64,000 nt of DNA, from NCBI GenBank assembly GCA_002914845.1, contig JXTC01000016.1:1535009-1599008 (forward strand), given 5' to 3'. The position numbers and the translations under genes were made by a program. Each line of letters starts with the position of its first letter. The stretch's first letter is position 1. Shown one piece after another: positions 12,654 to 23,335 of this stretch. The DNA is from Trema orientale. Lineage: Eukaryota; Streptophyta; Magnoliopsida; Rosales; Cannabaceae. Under the pieces are notes generated by a model. That model ran no database searches, was not told where the DNA came from, and saw nothing but the letters and a program-made list of their open reading frames with translations.

Positions 12654-13176
12654 TGGGAGTTTGTAATTTGGTTTAGATGCTTATTGTGTGACACTTGTTT
12701 ATGTTTGTTTACTGCAGTATTTGGTTATTGATGATGGTTTTCATTATAGACTCTGTTCATTATATATTATATGATGCATTTCATATTATATGATGCATTT
12801 CATATTTTCTGGCTTTCCCATTGTGGTTAACAATAAAGTTTGCGGTAATGCACTAAAGGGGAAAGACTACGGTCGATCTCAATAAAGTTCAGGTGGACCA
12901 GTTGGAAATAGACACGGTAAATCACATTGCATGTAATTTTCATGCCACATTCCATACTCGATCTATGTCATTCGGGTGTATTAGTACGGTGATCATTGAG
13001 GGTTCTAGTTGCCATCCAAATAAGTGCGACGACGAGCGCTTTGGTTTCGTACTGATATGTCTGATGGACGGGATTGCAACTTCGGGGATATTCAGGAATA
13101 ATATGGTATGTTAATGGCCATACTTCAGTTTTGCAATACAATTGTATTTGGTTCATATGTGACCCAAGTGGGAGAT
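12654..13176 (+). other. Copia 3' untranslated region with polypurine tract
   Basis: Non-coding sequence between the pol stop and the LTR. A short direct repeat (atatgatgcatttcat twice) lies near 12765-12805. The tract aagtgggag at 13167-13175, just before the LTR, is the usual copia plus-strand primer tract. Confidence 0.7.
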
Positions 13177-13669
13177 TGTTAGGAAATTGTATTTCCTATA
13201 GTGGGCCACATATATTTTGGACAATTGTATTGGGCCATATTATTCTTAAGCATACCCAATAAGTGATTTAATTAGGCTGGGTCAGGATATCCAACTGGGT
13301 ATGGATACCAATGTGGATACCCTGTTAGTCACCCAGTTAGGGTTTGATGGATACCCAACAGGGGACTATATAAAGAACATATTAGGGTTATGGTCCCTGT
13401 AGCCAAAAGAACACGTACGCTCAATTCTCTGTAACCCACCATCAATTACAGAGAATTCCATCTGAGTGTCATTAGGCTTTAAGGCTACAGAAGATCAAAC
13501 CCTCTAGCATATACAGTCAATCACTATCGCTTCCGCCTTCTGTTCATCGTCCAGACTACGGTATTGAATCATGGACTCAGGTATACTCAATGAATCCCTA
13601 CCCATCAGTTTTAGCATGAATGTTCTAGGGTTTGTGTTTGGTTTTGCAATCCCATATAGAATTATAACA
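13177..13669 (+). repeat. 3' LTR of the copia element (493 bp)
   Basis: The LTR begins TGTTAGG directly after the polypurine tract and ends TTATAACA, giving the standard TG...CA termini with a 5-bp inverted TGTTA/TAACA. A TATA-like tatataaa lies at 13367-13374, in a plausible place for the LTR promoter. No second copy is present in the window. The right boundary is well supported because the next bases resume the reading frame of another copia element. Confidence 0.82.
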
Positions 13670-15000
13670 CTTGGTGCCAAAGCCAAGAGATGGGAAACCT
13701 ATTTCTTACAAATGGTTTTACATGATAAAGATTCGCCCTGATTGATCGATTCAGAGACATAAAGCTCAACTGGTGCCCTGAGGATTCTCTCAGAAGTACA
13801 AATTAGACTATGATGAAACATTTAGTCCAGTGGCAAAGATCACAACCTTACGAGTTATTTTAGTACTTGCACTGAAAGTTATGGCAGATAGACATGAAAA
13901 TTGTATTTCTTTATAGAGAGTTGGATCGAGAGATATACATGATCCAACTTAGGAGATTTAAGAGTGATACTCATCCCGACTACATTTGCAAGTTGCGAAT
14001 GGCACTTTATAGGTTAAAACAAGCAACAAGGGCATGGACCATTGTACGGAAAATTTTTAAATTTTTGCTACAGAGTGGCTACTCAAGAGCATGTGTAAAT
14101 TCTAACTTATTTGTTAAAACTAGAGAAAGAAAATTTACAATAGTGCTAGTGTAAGTTGATGAATTGATAATCATAGAAGATGACGAAAAGCAAATTTGAC
14201 AAACAAATGAGAATTCTTAAGTCCACTCTCAGATAAAAAAGCTTCTAGAGCTCAGTACTTTTTTGGGCTAGAGTTTGATCACACGAATAAAGGGTTATTT
14301 CTCTGTCAATAGAAATACGTGAAAAACCTGCTACAAAAATTTGGAATTCTTGACTGCAAACCTATCTCAGCTCCCATGGAACCCAATGCCAAGCTATATG
14401 CACATGAAATCAAGGACTACGAAGACAAAATAATGTATCAAAAGTTGGTAAGTAGTCTAATCTACCTGATGTTATCTCGAGCTGATATTTTGTATAAAGT
14501 CGGAATTATGAGTCACAAAATCCTAAAAAGTCTCATTTACAAGCAGTTTTGCAGGTTTCGAGATACATCAAAAGTATAATTGACTATAGTTTTTTTGTAC
14601 ATGACAGGTGATGAATGCAAGTTAGTAGCTATTGTGACGTAGATTATTTAGGAGATCCTTGACATTCATCGATTGATGACTAGTTCTGGTGCAAATTTCT
14701 AGTGTAGCAAAAGACAATCAACAGTATAACTGTTAACCACAAAAGCAGAGTATAGAATAACGGTTATGGCAGCTCAGCAAAGCACATGGTTAATACAATT
14801 GATGAAAAATTTACACCAGCAAGTTGACTATGCAAGATCACTATATTGCGATACTCAATCAATAGTCTGCTTAGCAGAAAAATCTAGTATTTCATGTGAG
14901 GACTAAATATGTCGAAGTTCGTTATGAGAGAAAAAGTTTTGAAAAAAGAGATAAAGATACGACAGATCAAGACATATAATCAAGTGGGAAATTTGATCAT
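13670..15000 (+). pseudogene. Older, decayed Ty1/copia element: RT and RNase H fragments
   Basis: Immediately after the LTR, codons from 13671 read L-V-P-K-P, then after a few residues KPISYKW, the start of copia reverse transcriptase. It goes on through YDETFSPVAKITTLRV, ELDREIYM, KLRMALYRLKQATRAW and a degraded VDE... equivalent of the YVDD region near 14150. RNase H-like pieces follow at 14319-14990 (LLQKFGILDCKPISAPME, SLIYLMLSRADI). Several stops and frameshifts interrupt it. The sequence 5' of this point was displaced by insertion of the younger copia element, which is why the older one starts abruptly at the LTR edge. Confidence 0.8.
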
Positions 15001-15003
15001 CAA

Positions 15004-15592
15004 GGCCATGTTTGGTGCACCGTATTGTATTATATTGTATTGTATTATTTTATTACAATACTATGTTTAGTTTTGCACTTGTATTAAGATGTTGTTGTTT
15101 TGCACTTGTATTAAGATGTTGTATTACAAAGTTAATTTTGAAAAATACTCTTTTTAAAAATTTACTTAGAAAAATATCATTTTTAAAAAATATTTAAAAA
15201 ATACCACTTATAAAATTACCCCTTTTAAAAAAATTATTTACGAAAAAAACTACTTTTTAGATATAAATTTAGAAAAATACTACTTTTAAAAATTTATTTA
15301 GAAAAATACTACTTTTGAAAAGGATAAAGTAATGTGAGAGAGAAAGTGATGAGAGAGAAAGTGATGAGAGAGAAATTAAGATAGAAAAAGTGAAGAGAGT
15401 GAGTATTGTACAATACTATGTTAAAGTTAAAATTATATAATACAGTGTAATACAGATTTTTTATTCTGTATTAGATAATACTCTCTGTATTGTATTAAAT
15501 TTTGATGTCGTATAAAATAATACAATACAAAAGCACAACCAAACACAGTATTATATTAATTAATACAATACAGAGTCCTTAGCCCAAAGCAC
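15004..15592. mobile_element. MITE with TTTGGT-type ends and polypurine core (copy A)
   Basis: The left end reads atgtttggtgcaccgtattg and the right end contains aaccaaacacagtattat and attaattaatacaatacag. An inverted copy of the same family is at 21845-22442. The core has direct repeats of gagagaaagtgatga (15340-15385) and several copies of aaaaatactactttt. The element has no coding capacity. Superfamily is not assigned because no clear target duplication was found. Confidence 0.6.
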
Positions 15593-16248
15593 TTAATAGT
15601 GGAAAGTTTGCAAAACTTATAATACAACTCAAGATGTGCAATAGCGAAAAAGTGGAAGATGGTATTGAGTGAGAGATTTGAAAGTCAAGACCACATTTGG
15701 CCAAGCCCGAAAGCCATGAGCTAAATGTAAAATAAATAGGAAAAAGGGAGAATAATCTGCTAGCTACCTTGCATCCAACTGCCAACTACTAACCGTAAAT
15801 CACCAATGCTTCCTTCTACTCTCATTGATCCATGGGCAAGTGTTCAACTATAAAGAGGAGTGGAAACTCCTTATTGGAAGCACAGCCAAAGCAAGGCATT
15901 TACAAATGTTGTAATAGTTGTCTTCTGAGGAAATTTTGTATTGCCAAATTATGGCAATCAAAGAGTCGTGGGTTGTTTGAGAAATATAAATTATGTATCA
16001 GATGTACTAATACTCTATCCCATTCATCTGGAAATCTTAGTTTAAACCCTTCGATACTGGATAAAAGATACCTCTTCCTTGCATTTATTACAGCTTTTTC
16101 TTTCTGAGTATTATAATTGGAATAGATTTCTTATTCCAAAAAAGTTAATTTCTATTTTTTCAAAAAATAATCCAATATTCTTTTTGTTCATGCATAATTC
16201 TCATATTTGTGAATATGAATCCATCTTNCTAGGGTTTTTTTTGAGCTC
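15593..16248. other. Intergenic; nothing recognised
   Basis: No gene recognised. A single ambiguous base (n) lies at 16228. The region holds short spurious frames only. Confidence 0.4.
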
Positions 16249-16407
16249 GGGTGCGTTTGGTACAAGATTCGAATCCTATTCTTCAAATCCAGAAACAGCT
16301 TTCACGTAGAAAGTTGGAAGGATAAAACATTTATCCTTCCAACTTTCTATATAAAAATTATTTCTGGATTTGAAGGATAGGATTCGAATCTTGTACCAAA
16401 CGCACCC
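16249..16407. mobile_element. Palindromic MITE, 159 bp
   Basis: The element is almost entirely an inverted repeat. Gggtgcgtttggtacaagat at the left is answered by atcttgtaccaaacgcaccc at the right, and the arms continue to a central aaaacatttatcc hinge. A diverged copy of the same family sits in intron 1 of the aldo-keto reductase gene (18242-18398). The transcript would fold into a long hairpin. No clear target duplication was found. Confidence 0.8.
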
Positions 16408-17117
16408 GTAGTGTTTTGTGAGTATTGACTAGTTCAATTATAGCAGATATTGACTAGTATTATAGTGTCCTTTTTGTGAGTCTTGTTTTGATTGTTTATT
16501 TTCTTTTTCATTTTTTTTCATGTGTGTAATATTTGATCTTGGTGTACAAAAGTTTCCCGAACTACGAGAAGCTAATCTTCTTCTATATTTTACATATGTT
16601 GTCACGTTCGTATGCTCAACAATAAATAGAGAAAATCTATACGAGAAACTTGTTTTCGTGGCGAGCTTTTCTCGCTATTTTTCTTTCTTTTTTTTTGGTT
16701 GAAATTTTATCTCATAAAATCAAATTTCCATATTATACGATCAAAGCCATATAGAAAAATTGGGTGGAGAGTTTTTGGCCTTTTGTATACCGATGTATTT
16801 AGTTAAAAAAAAAAAAAAGGAAAGAAAAACTAATAAATCGATATATAAACTTTGATATATTGATACTGGGGGGGGAGGCTATTTTAAATAAGGGCCTTGA
16901 AGCCCAAAATGCTAACAATAAACGACAAAGCAAATTATACACCCCTTTTCCTTTCGGAATCACCACACCGCACCGCACCAGCATCATATATCTCCAAATT
17001 AACGGTATCGCACAGACAGAGAGTTGAGGCAAGTAGCTCTCTAAAACCATTCAATTCTAGCAGAGTTGAGGGTCGTTTTGTAAATTCCACATCAAGAGAT
17101 TTTGAAGGAAATAAAGA
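16408..17117 (+). other. Upstream region of the aldo-keto reductase gene
   Basis: Non-coding sequence between the MITE and the start codon. It includes AT-rich stretches, an 8-G run near 16868 and the probable 5' untranslated leader in the last 150 bases. An attatacacc sequence near 16935 could be a weak TATA element, but this is not secure. Confidence 0.4.
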
Positions 17118-20100
17118 ATGGCAGTAACGCTCAACAATGGGTTGAAGATGCCGATTGTGGGTCTGGGTGTATGGCGGATGGAAGGGAAAGCTATCAGAGA
17201 CCTCATCATCAACTCCATCAAGATTGGCTATCGCCACCTTGATTGTGCTGGTGACCAACTTAGTTTCTTCTACTCTACTAGTTTTTTTTTTATGTCGTTT
17301 ACATTTTGCTCCATTTCAACTCTTTGTCGTTTTACTTGTGATTTCAGTTCAGTTTAAAAGGGGTCTCAGATTTATTATCTGTTAGTTTAACTGTTTGATT
17401 TTTTTATTTTTTATTTTTCTAAAGTAACTTTAATCGTGCTAATTAGTTCAGTAGTAAGTATGTCGAATCAATTTCTCTAATAAATAGGCATATAGCCCAT
17501 TACTGGAATTAAAGAAATACTAAATAGTAATAATGGCAACTAAAGTAGATTCGTGGTAGGAATATTTGATATATTTTACCTCGTTTATCCACTTGGTTAC
17601 AAAATATCCTTTACTGTGAAGAGACAACTATGTTTATTTATTTATTTATTTATTTAATTTTTTTGGCTAAATTATTGTAAAAAAGAATATGTGTTTTTTT
17701 TCCCCTCTGGTTAGGTTGAGATTAGAATGCATATTGAAGTTAATTATTAGTCTTTATCCTTTAGTATCTGGTTAGGTTGAGATTAGAATGCATATTGAAG
17801 TTAATTATTAGTCTTTATCCTTTAGTATTACTATACACAATAATTTAAAGTACATATCTAGTTCAAGGTACTGGACAATACACCTATGATGTGTTGATCT
17901 TTTAAGTATTGTGTGTTTTCTGAGCATAATTTTATTTTGAGTATAAGGATATGCCCCAGGTTTTACTTTTCTATACAATTCAAAATAACCTGTGAACCAA
18001 TTTCTTAAAATACTCTAGTTGTTAAATATTGTTTCTTACACAAAATTTTAACAGCTGTAATTATGCCATTAGTGATTCGTATTCCTACTTGTTTGCCTTT
18101 TTCGCCCCTTTTTATTGTGTAGGTTTAGAGCATGTTTTACTAATCCATAATGGAGAAGAAACGATAAAGGAAAGGAAAGAGAAATGCATTCATTTCATGT
18201 GTAACTAATTTGTAAGTAAACACATAAAAGGGAATTATAGAGTGCGTTTAGTACATGATTCGAATCTTATTCTTTAAATCCAGAAACAGCTTTTATATAG
18301 AAAGTTGGAAGGATAAATATTTTATCCTTCCAACTTTTTACATGAAAGTTGTTTTTGAATTTGAAGAATAAGATTTGAATTCTATACCAAACGCACCCAT
18401 AGCCTTCCCAACTTATTGTTTCTTATTCCAATCCATTCCCTTTCCACTCATTGTCTTTACGGATTAGTAAACACGGCCTTGAAGTTATCCCACAAAACCT
18501 GTAATGAATGTGACCTTTTCTGGTGGATGTAAGTTGTTACAATGTTTGACTATCTGATGTTGCTCGCAGCCGACTACAGGAATGAAACAGAAGTTGGGGA
18601 GGCACTTGCTGAGGCATTTCAGACAGGGCTTGTTAAGAGAGAGGAGCTCTTTATTACCACCAAGGCCGGTTTAATTTCCGATTAAGAGTACTTTTATTTT
18701 ATTTGGCTGACTATAATTCATACTGTATTGTCCAGACTATGATTTTTATTCTTTTCATTGTCCTGTTCATCTTAATTGCAGCTTTGGAATTCGGACCACG
18801 GACATGTCATTGAGGCCTGTAAGGATAGCCTGAAGAAGCTTCAACTAGATTATCTGGATTTGTACCTTGTTCACTTCCCTGTAGCGACGAAGCATACTGG
18901 TGCTTCCCTCCTCTTTTGTCGTCCTTTTACGGCTTTCTTTGCTTTATAAACTGCTACCCCATTTCTAATGGCAACGTGTTACATAAGAATGCTGCATCAG
19001 TATTATTGTTAAGTCACATCAGTTTTGGAATTGCATGACAAATACCACATCTTTTGGTCCAGAAAATCAGTTAGTAGTATTATCAATACATTATCAGGGG
19101 AAGATGTATTAATTTAATGAAGGGAAATTGGTGGCAACTAATATTGAATTGATGATGGCCACGAATCGATAGAGTTGATGAAATCGGAACCTGGAATTAC
19201 TTGGTTCCACTCGTGTAACTCTGTTTTTACAAATCTTTACGTGGCTCCACTCTTGTAACCGAACATTTGTATAAGCTATCCAAAGCTATCAGGAACCTGT
19301 TCACCCTTCACATTGAATGTTGTTTTCTTTTCTTCGTTCTGATTTTACTTTACATTCATGCAGGAGTTGGTACAACTGATAGTGCTTTAGATGAGGATGG
19401 GGTGTTAGACATAGATACAACCATATCTCTGGAAACTACCTGGCATGCAATGGAAAATCTGGTTTCCCTGGGTCTAGTACGTAGCATTGGAATCAGGTGA
19501 GTCAACATTCTGGATTTTTATGTGGGTTCTGTAAGCTACCTGAATTATTATGTAGTTATATAAACAGCTATTTATTGAACAGGGGATTGGCATTCGTAAT
19601 TCTGACTTTAACATACGTTGTGTTGTAAAATTTCCCTTTGCGTTATGCATCACCTGATTGTTATATATATGATGCCTAGTACATATATTACATAACAAGT
19701 AGTGCATATCCATTTTCTTCTCCCAACTTTTGTAAATTTCTTCAGTTTTAACTCCTTAAATATTTGAAATTTTGGTCTGATAGTTGAAACAATTATTTGC
19801 AGCAACTATGACATCTTTCTGACCAGAGATTGCTTAGCTTACTCCAAAATCAAGCCTGCTGTGAATCAGATCGAAACTCACCCTTACTTCCAACGTGATT
19901 CTCTTGTGAAATTCTGTCAAAAGCATGGGATTTGTGTTACAGCCCACACTCCTCTGGGAGGTGCTGCAGCCAACACCGAATGGTTTGGTTCAGTTTCGTG
20001 TCTGGATGATCCAGTTCTCAAGGTAACATGATCTTTTAGAAATGAATTATTTGTCTGCATTCTTAATTACCAATGATAAAATTTTTATTTCCAGATTCAA

Positions 20101-20368
20101 TTTACTAACAATTTTAGTTCCTAATTAATCTTGTCAGGATCTTGCTAAGAAATACAACAGGACTGTGGCACAGATCGTTCTCCGATGGGGAATTCAACGA
20201 AACACAGTTGTCATTCCAAAGACATCAAAACTCGAGAGATTGAAAGAGAATTTTCAAGTTTTCGATTTTGAGCTTATCAAGGAGGACATGGATCTGATTA
20301 AAACTGTGGATAAGAAACTGCGAACCAACCAACCTGCCAAATTTTGGGGCATAGATCTGTATGCATAA
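17118..20368 (+). CDS. NADP-dependent sorbitol/mannose-6-phosphate reductase-like aldo-keto reductase (AKR2 type), six exons
   Basis: Exons 17118-17250, 18570-18664, 18782-18899, 19364-19496, 19803-20022 and 20138-20368 join in phase to 309 residues, the usual length of plant aldose-6-phosphate / mannose-6-phosphate reductases. Residues closely follow that family: GLGVWR near the start, [60 protein letters not shown] and a C-terminal WGIDLYA. The aldo-keto reductase tetrad is present as D42, Y47, K76 and H107; IPKTSK is the NADP-binding region. These cytosolic enzymes reduce a sugar phosphate to a sugar-alcohol phosphate with NADPH; the exact substrate (glucose-6-P or mannose-6-P) cannot be told from sequence. 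Five introns follow the usual rule except intron 2, which begins GC. Intron 1 holds nested MITEs. Two decayed relatives lie downstream of the NLR genes. Confidence 0.9.
17707..17828 (+). repeat. Perfect 61-bp tandem duplication in intron 1
   Basis: The 61-bp unit beginning ctggttaggttgagatta at 17707 is repeated directly from 17768 with no visible change. It lies within intron 1 of the aldo-keto reductase gene, so it does not affect coding. Confidence 0.9.
18128..18480. mobile_element. MITE in AKR intron 1, interrupted by a second MITE
   Basis: The outer ends form an inverted repeat: catgttttactaatcc on the left against ggattagtaaacacgg on the right. The inside is split at about 18241 by another MITE. 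Only short outer arms remain, so family is unassigned. Confidence 0.6.
18242..18398. mobile_element. Palindromic MITE, second copy of the 16249 family
   Basis: Gtgcgtttagtacatgattc on the left pairs with the right-hand ataccaaacgcaccc. The centre (aaagttggaaggataaatat with its complement) matches the element at 16249-16407. It is more diverged between its arms than that copy, so it is probably older. It sits inside the outer MITE at 18128-18480 in intron 1. Confidence 0.75.
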
Positions 20369-20797
20369 GCGTGCATACTTCTATACCTTCCCATGTCTTT
20401 GCAGAGAATAAGAGAGTACGGGGGCTATGGACGTCTAATGAACTTGTCCTAATGTCAAGGCTTTAGACATATCATGAACTGAACTTATGTGGAACATTTT
20501 TATGTTTTGGAATGTGTAATCGTTTCTTTCGTGGTTATTCCTGGTTTCTCGATGTCCTCGTCTTGTTCTACTCGTTTAAAATTTTATCGAGAGTTAAAGC
20601 TAGAGCGCAATAAAAGGTCAATAGTTTTAGCTGGGCTAATACATGAAAAAGTTTCTACGTGTAGTGTAGTTACCAGCATGGACATGAAAAGATTAGTTTA
20701 TAATAAATTTGAGGATAGTGTTAGCTATCTCGACTAGTTTACCAAATTTTTAAAACAACACATATGGCAAGAGAGTTGTCATTATATTATTATATGT
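20369..20797. other. 3' flank of the aldo-keto reductase gene
   Basis: Contains the probable 3' untranslated region. The first bases after the stop (gcgtgcatacttctat, ctttgcagag) are also recognisable after the pseudogene at 33592, supporting common descent of the three loci. A short open frame at 20489-20737 has no recognisable features and is treated as chance. Confidence 0.5.
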
Positions 20798-21115
20798 TAC
20801 AATTTAAACTCTTAAATTTGGATTCTGTAAAATAATACCTAAGATTAAGAAATTTTGAAAATTAATATCCTTAATTGATTTTTTGACCAATTTTAGTAAT
20901 AAAAAAATAATAATATCTTCCATTAAAATTGGATTAGTTATTATTATTCTCCTTAATTTTGAGAATATTATTATCTTTTACCAAGTTATTAAAAAAATCA
21001 ACTCAACGTATTAATTTTTAGAAATTCTTAATTTCAGGGTATAATTTTGCAGAGTTCAAATTTTAATTCTTAAATTATAGAACACTTAGACCTCAGGATA
21101 TTTTTTTTACAATTT
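20798..21115. mobile_element. Inverted-repeat MITE, about 320 bp
   Basis: The left arm (caatttaaactcttaaattt through aatacctaagattaagaaa) is matched by the reverse complement of the right arm (gaaattcttaatttcagggt through acaatttgccct). The whole element is AT-rich and folds back. No target duplication was fixed. Confidence 0.55.
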
Positions 21116-21844
21116 GCCCTTTAAGAGAAGAGTATTGGGAATATTTTTTTTCCACTTTCTAATCTCTGTGCTTAACAAGTGGATTGAACTAAAATATCTC
21201 GCTTTATAACATTGTTGACATCAAAAATTGGTGTAACAATGAGATTAGAAACGATAATGAAAAATAATAAACGACACTGAATTTTAAAGTGGTTTAGCTT
21301 TTCAATTAATATCCTACATCCGTTGTAATCACTGGTATTTTCCAAGTTCTTTTAGTACAAAGAGGGTCTCAACCTTTTTTCTCTCTGATCCTTTCCTTAT
21401 ATCCAAGTGTCTCGAATATTAGTTACAGAGATCATATGATGGTTCTCGAGCCGAGGTGCAACTCATGCAACTCGCTCGTACATGGAGACTGGTCCTGCTC
21501 GAGTCAATCTACTCCGAACGAGTTGGGCTTCCTCTGTGAGCAGCTGCTAGATTTGTGCATAACAAGCATAGTATAGTGCGCAAGTCAAGAAAAGAGAGAA
21601 TTTAGCATTTTTATTAAAACAAATTCTATTTCCAAATAGTTTATGAACTAGTAGAAAAATATTTCTACGTGGTTGCCACTGCAGCAAACAAAAAATCAAG
21701 AGACACTTCTACACTAGAACTTAGGAATAATTACTCTTCTAAATATGCGTTATCTGGTTCACAATCAAGTTTCAATTAGTCGTGAAAGATACTGAAAAAA
21801 GTCTGTTTAATTTGGTTATAGGAAAAATGGTGGGATATAGTTTT
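21116..21844. other. Intergenic, LTR-like debris
   Basis: Aagtggtttagcttttc and nearby cctacatccgttgtaatcac resemble sequence seen in decayed LTRs, similar in style to 6290-6660, but no boundaries or coding domains can be shown. Confidence 0.35.
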
Positions 21845-22442
21845 CATTTAGGCTATGTTTGGTACATTGTATAAACACTCTGTACTGTATTAATTAAACA
21901 CAATATTATGTTTGGTTGTACTTTTGTATTGTCCTATTTAATACGATATCAAAATTTAATACAATACAAAAAATATTATTTAATACGAATAAAAAAAGTA
22001 TGTATTACACCGTATTGTAACATTGTGTTGTACAGTACTGACTCTCCTTACTTTCTTAGTCTTTAATTTCTCTCATCAGTTTCTCTTTCCTTACTTTCTC
22101 TCTCATCACTTTCTCTCGTATAAGCTTATCCATTTTAAAAGTTATATTTTTCTAAATAAATTTTTTAAATTGTTATTTTTCTAAAATTAATTTTAGAAAG
22201 TCGCATTGCTGAAAAATAACTTTTAAAACAGGTAATAATAATATGAGAGGTGGTACTTTTCTAAATAAGTGTTTTTAAATGGTATTTTGCTAAATTAATT
22301 TTTAAAAATAATATTTTTAAAAAATTAAGCAACATCTTAATGCAATACAAAACCAAACACAATATTATAATAAAATAATATAATACAATATAACTTAATA
22401 TAATACATCATAAATAATATAATACGGCGCACCATAACATTG
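21845..22442. mobile_element. MITE with TTTGGT-type ends and polypyrimidine core (copy B)
   Basis: It is an inverted-orientation relative of 15004-15592. The left end ggctatgtttggtacattg and the right end aatacggcgcaccataacat match the opposite ends of copy A, and the core has tttctctcatcactttctctc instead of its complement. It is non-coding. Confidence 0.6.
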
Positions 22443-22963
22443 AGGGGAAAAAAAAACGGTAGCAATACGTGATCTTGAAGAAAAGAAAAATGGGGAAATT
22501 AGACAATATACGGTATTTCAGGAAAACAAATTGAAAAATACGGTGTTTTTGTATTTTTTAAGGTGTGGTACGGTCTTTATTAGAAAAATATCATTTTCTA
22601 AAAAATATTTATAAAACTATCATTTTCTAAAAAATATTATAAAAATATCCTTTTTTAAATAATAATTAATTTTTGGTTATCAGTTTCCAGATTCTGCTAA
22701 ACTAGTAACCAAAGATATTTATAACTAGTGTATAACTGGTAACCAGTAACCAGTTTCTAAAAATTGATAACTAATAACTATTTTAAAAATGGTACTTTTT
22801 TAAATATTTTTTAAAAAATGATATTTTACTAATAAAAACTATACAAAAATTGAAAAAAAATTTAACTTCCGTATTTTTGCAATTTTTTTCAGTTTTTATA
22901 AGTATAAGTGTTAGAAATTCCAAAAAAAAAAAAAAAAAAAAAAACGGGAGCAATACCCGATAG
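22443..22963. other. AT-rich TE-like sequence with gtaacc/taact repeats
   Basis: It contains tacggtatttcagg and tacggtgttttt motifs and a short degenerate run of aactagtaaccaaag, aactggtaaccagtaacc at 22680-22790. The same repeat type is expanded at 51840-52860. A long poly-A run lies near 22923-22944. Confidence 0.4.
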
Positions 22964-23335
22964 GATCAATAATGGTAAAAAATAGAGGGCGCGTCATTCA
23001 AAAAGGAAAAAAAAAAAAAAATTGCTTCCCAAGCCTTATCTCATAAGTCATAACTCGCCTTATCTCATGTCATAACTCATGTATTGATAGGATCAATAAT
23101 GGTAAAAAAAACAGGGCGTGTCATTCAAAAAAAACAATTGCTTCCCAAGCCTTATCTCATAACTCGGTAAAAAATAGAGGGCGTGTCATTCACAAAAAAA
23201 AAAAAAAAAAATTGCTTCCCAAGCCTTATCTCATAACTCATGTGTTGATCGGATAAACAATGGTAAAAAATAGAGGGCGTGTCATTTGGAAAAAAAAAAA
23301 AAATATATGCTTCCCAAGCCTTATCTTATAACTCA
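22964..23335 (+). repeat. Four-copy degenerate tandem array, unit about 80-120 bp
   Basis: The unit contains aatggtaaaaaatagagggc, gtgtcattc, a poly-A run of variable length, attgcttcccaagccttatc and tcataactcatg. Four units start near 22964, 23085, 23167 and 23248. A single diverged unit occurs at about 51000-51100, so the array is a local expansion of a sequence also present near the NLR duplications. Confidence 0.75.

Larger units (their letters stand above)
9006..13669 (+). mobile_element. 5'-truncated Ty1/copia LTR retrotransposon
   Basis: The region contains the C-terminal part of gag, a full pol in copia order (protease, integrase, reverse transcriptase, RNase H), a 0.5 kb 3' untranslated stretch, a purine-rich tract aagtgggag at 13167-13175 and a 3' LTR. 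No 5' LTR or primer-binding site precedes it, so the left part is deleted. On its right the sequence continues as reverse transcriptase of another copia element, showing it was inserted into that older element. An assembly gap removes part of its RNase H region. Confidence 0.88.

Noticed and set aside
13177..13669. Solo LTR
   Set aside because: A polypurine tract and complete pol precede it directly, so it is the 3' LTR of the adjacent element.
13670..13685. Primer-binding-site-like sequence after an LTR, suggesting a second element starting here
   Set aside because: In frame it encodes the start of copia reverse transcriptase and continues as such, so the resemblance is chance.
15832..16107. 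91-codon frame as a small gene
   Set aside because: No domain, no supporting context, composition like surrounding non-coding DNA.
20489..20737. 82-codon frame after the AKR gene
   Set aside because: No recognisable features; lies in the 3' flank.
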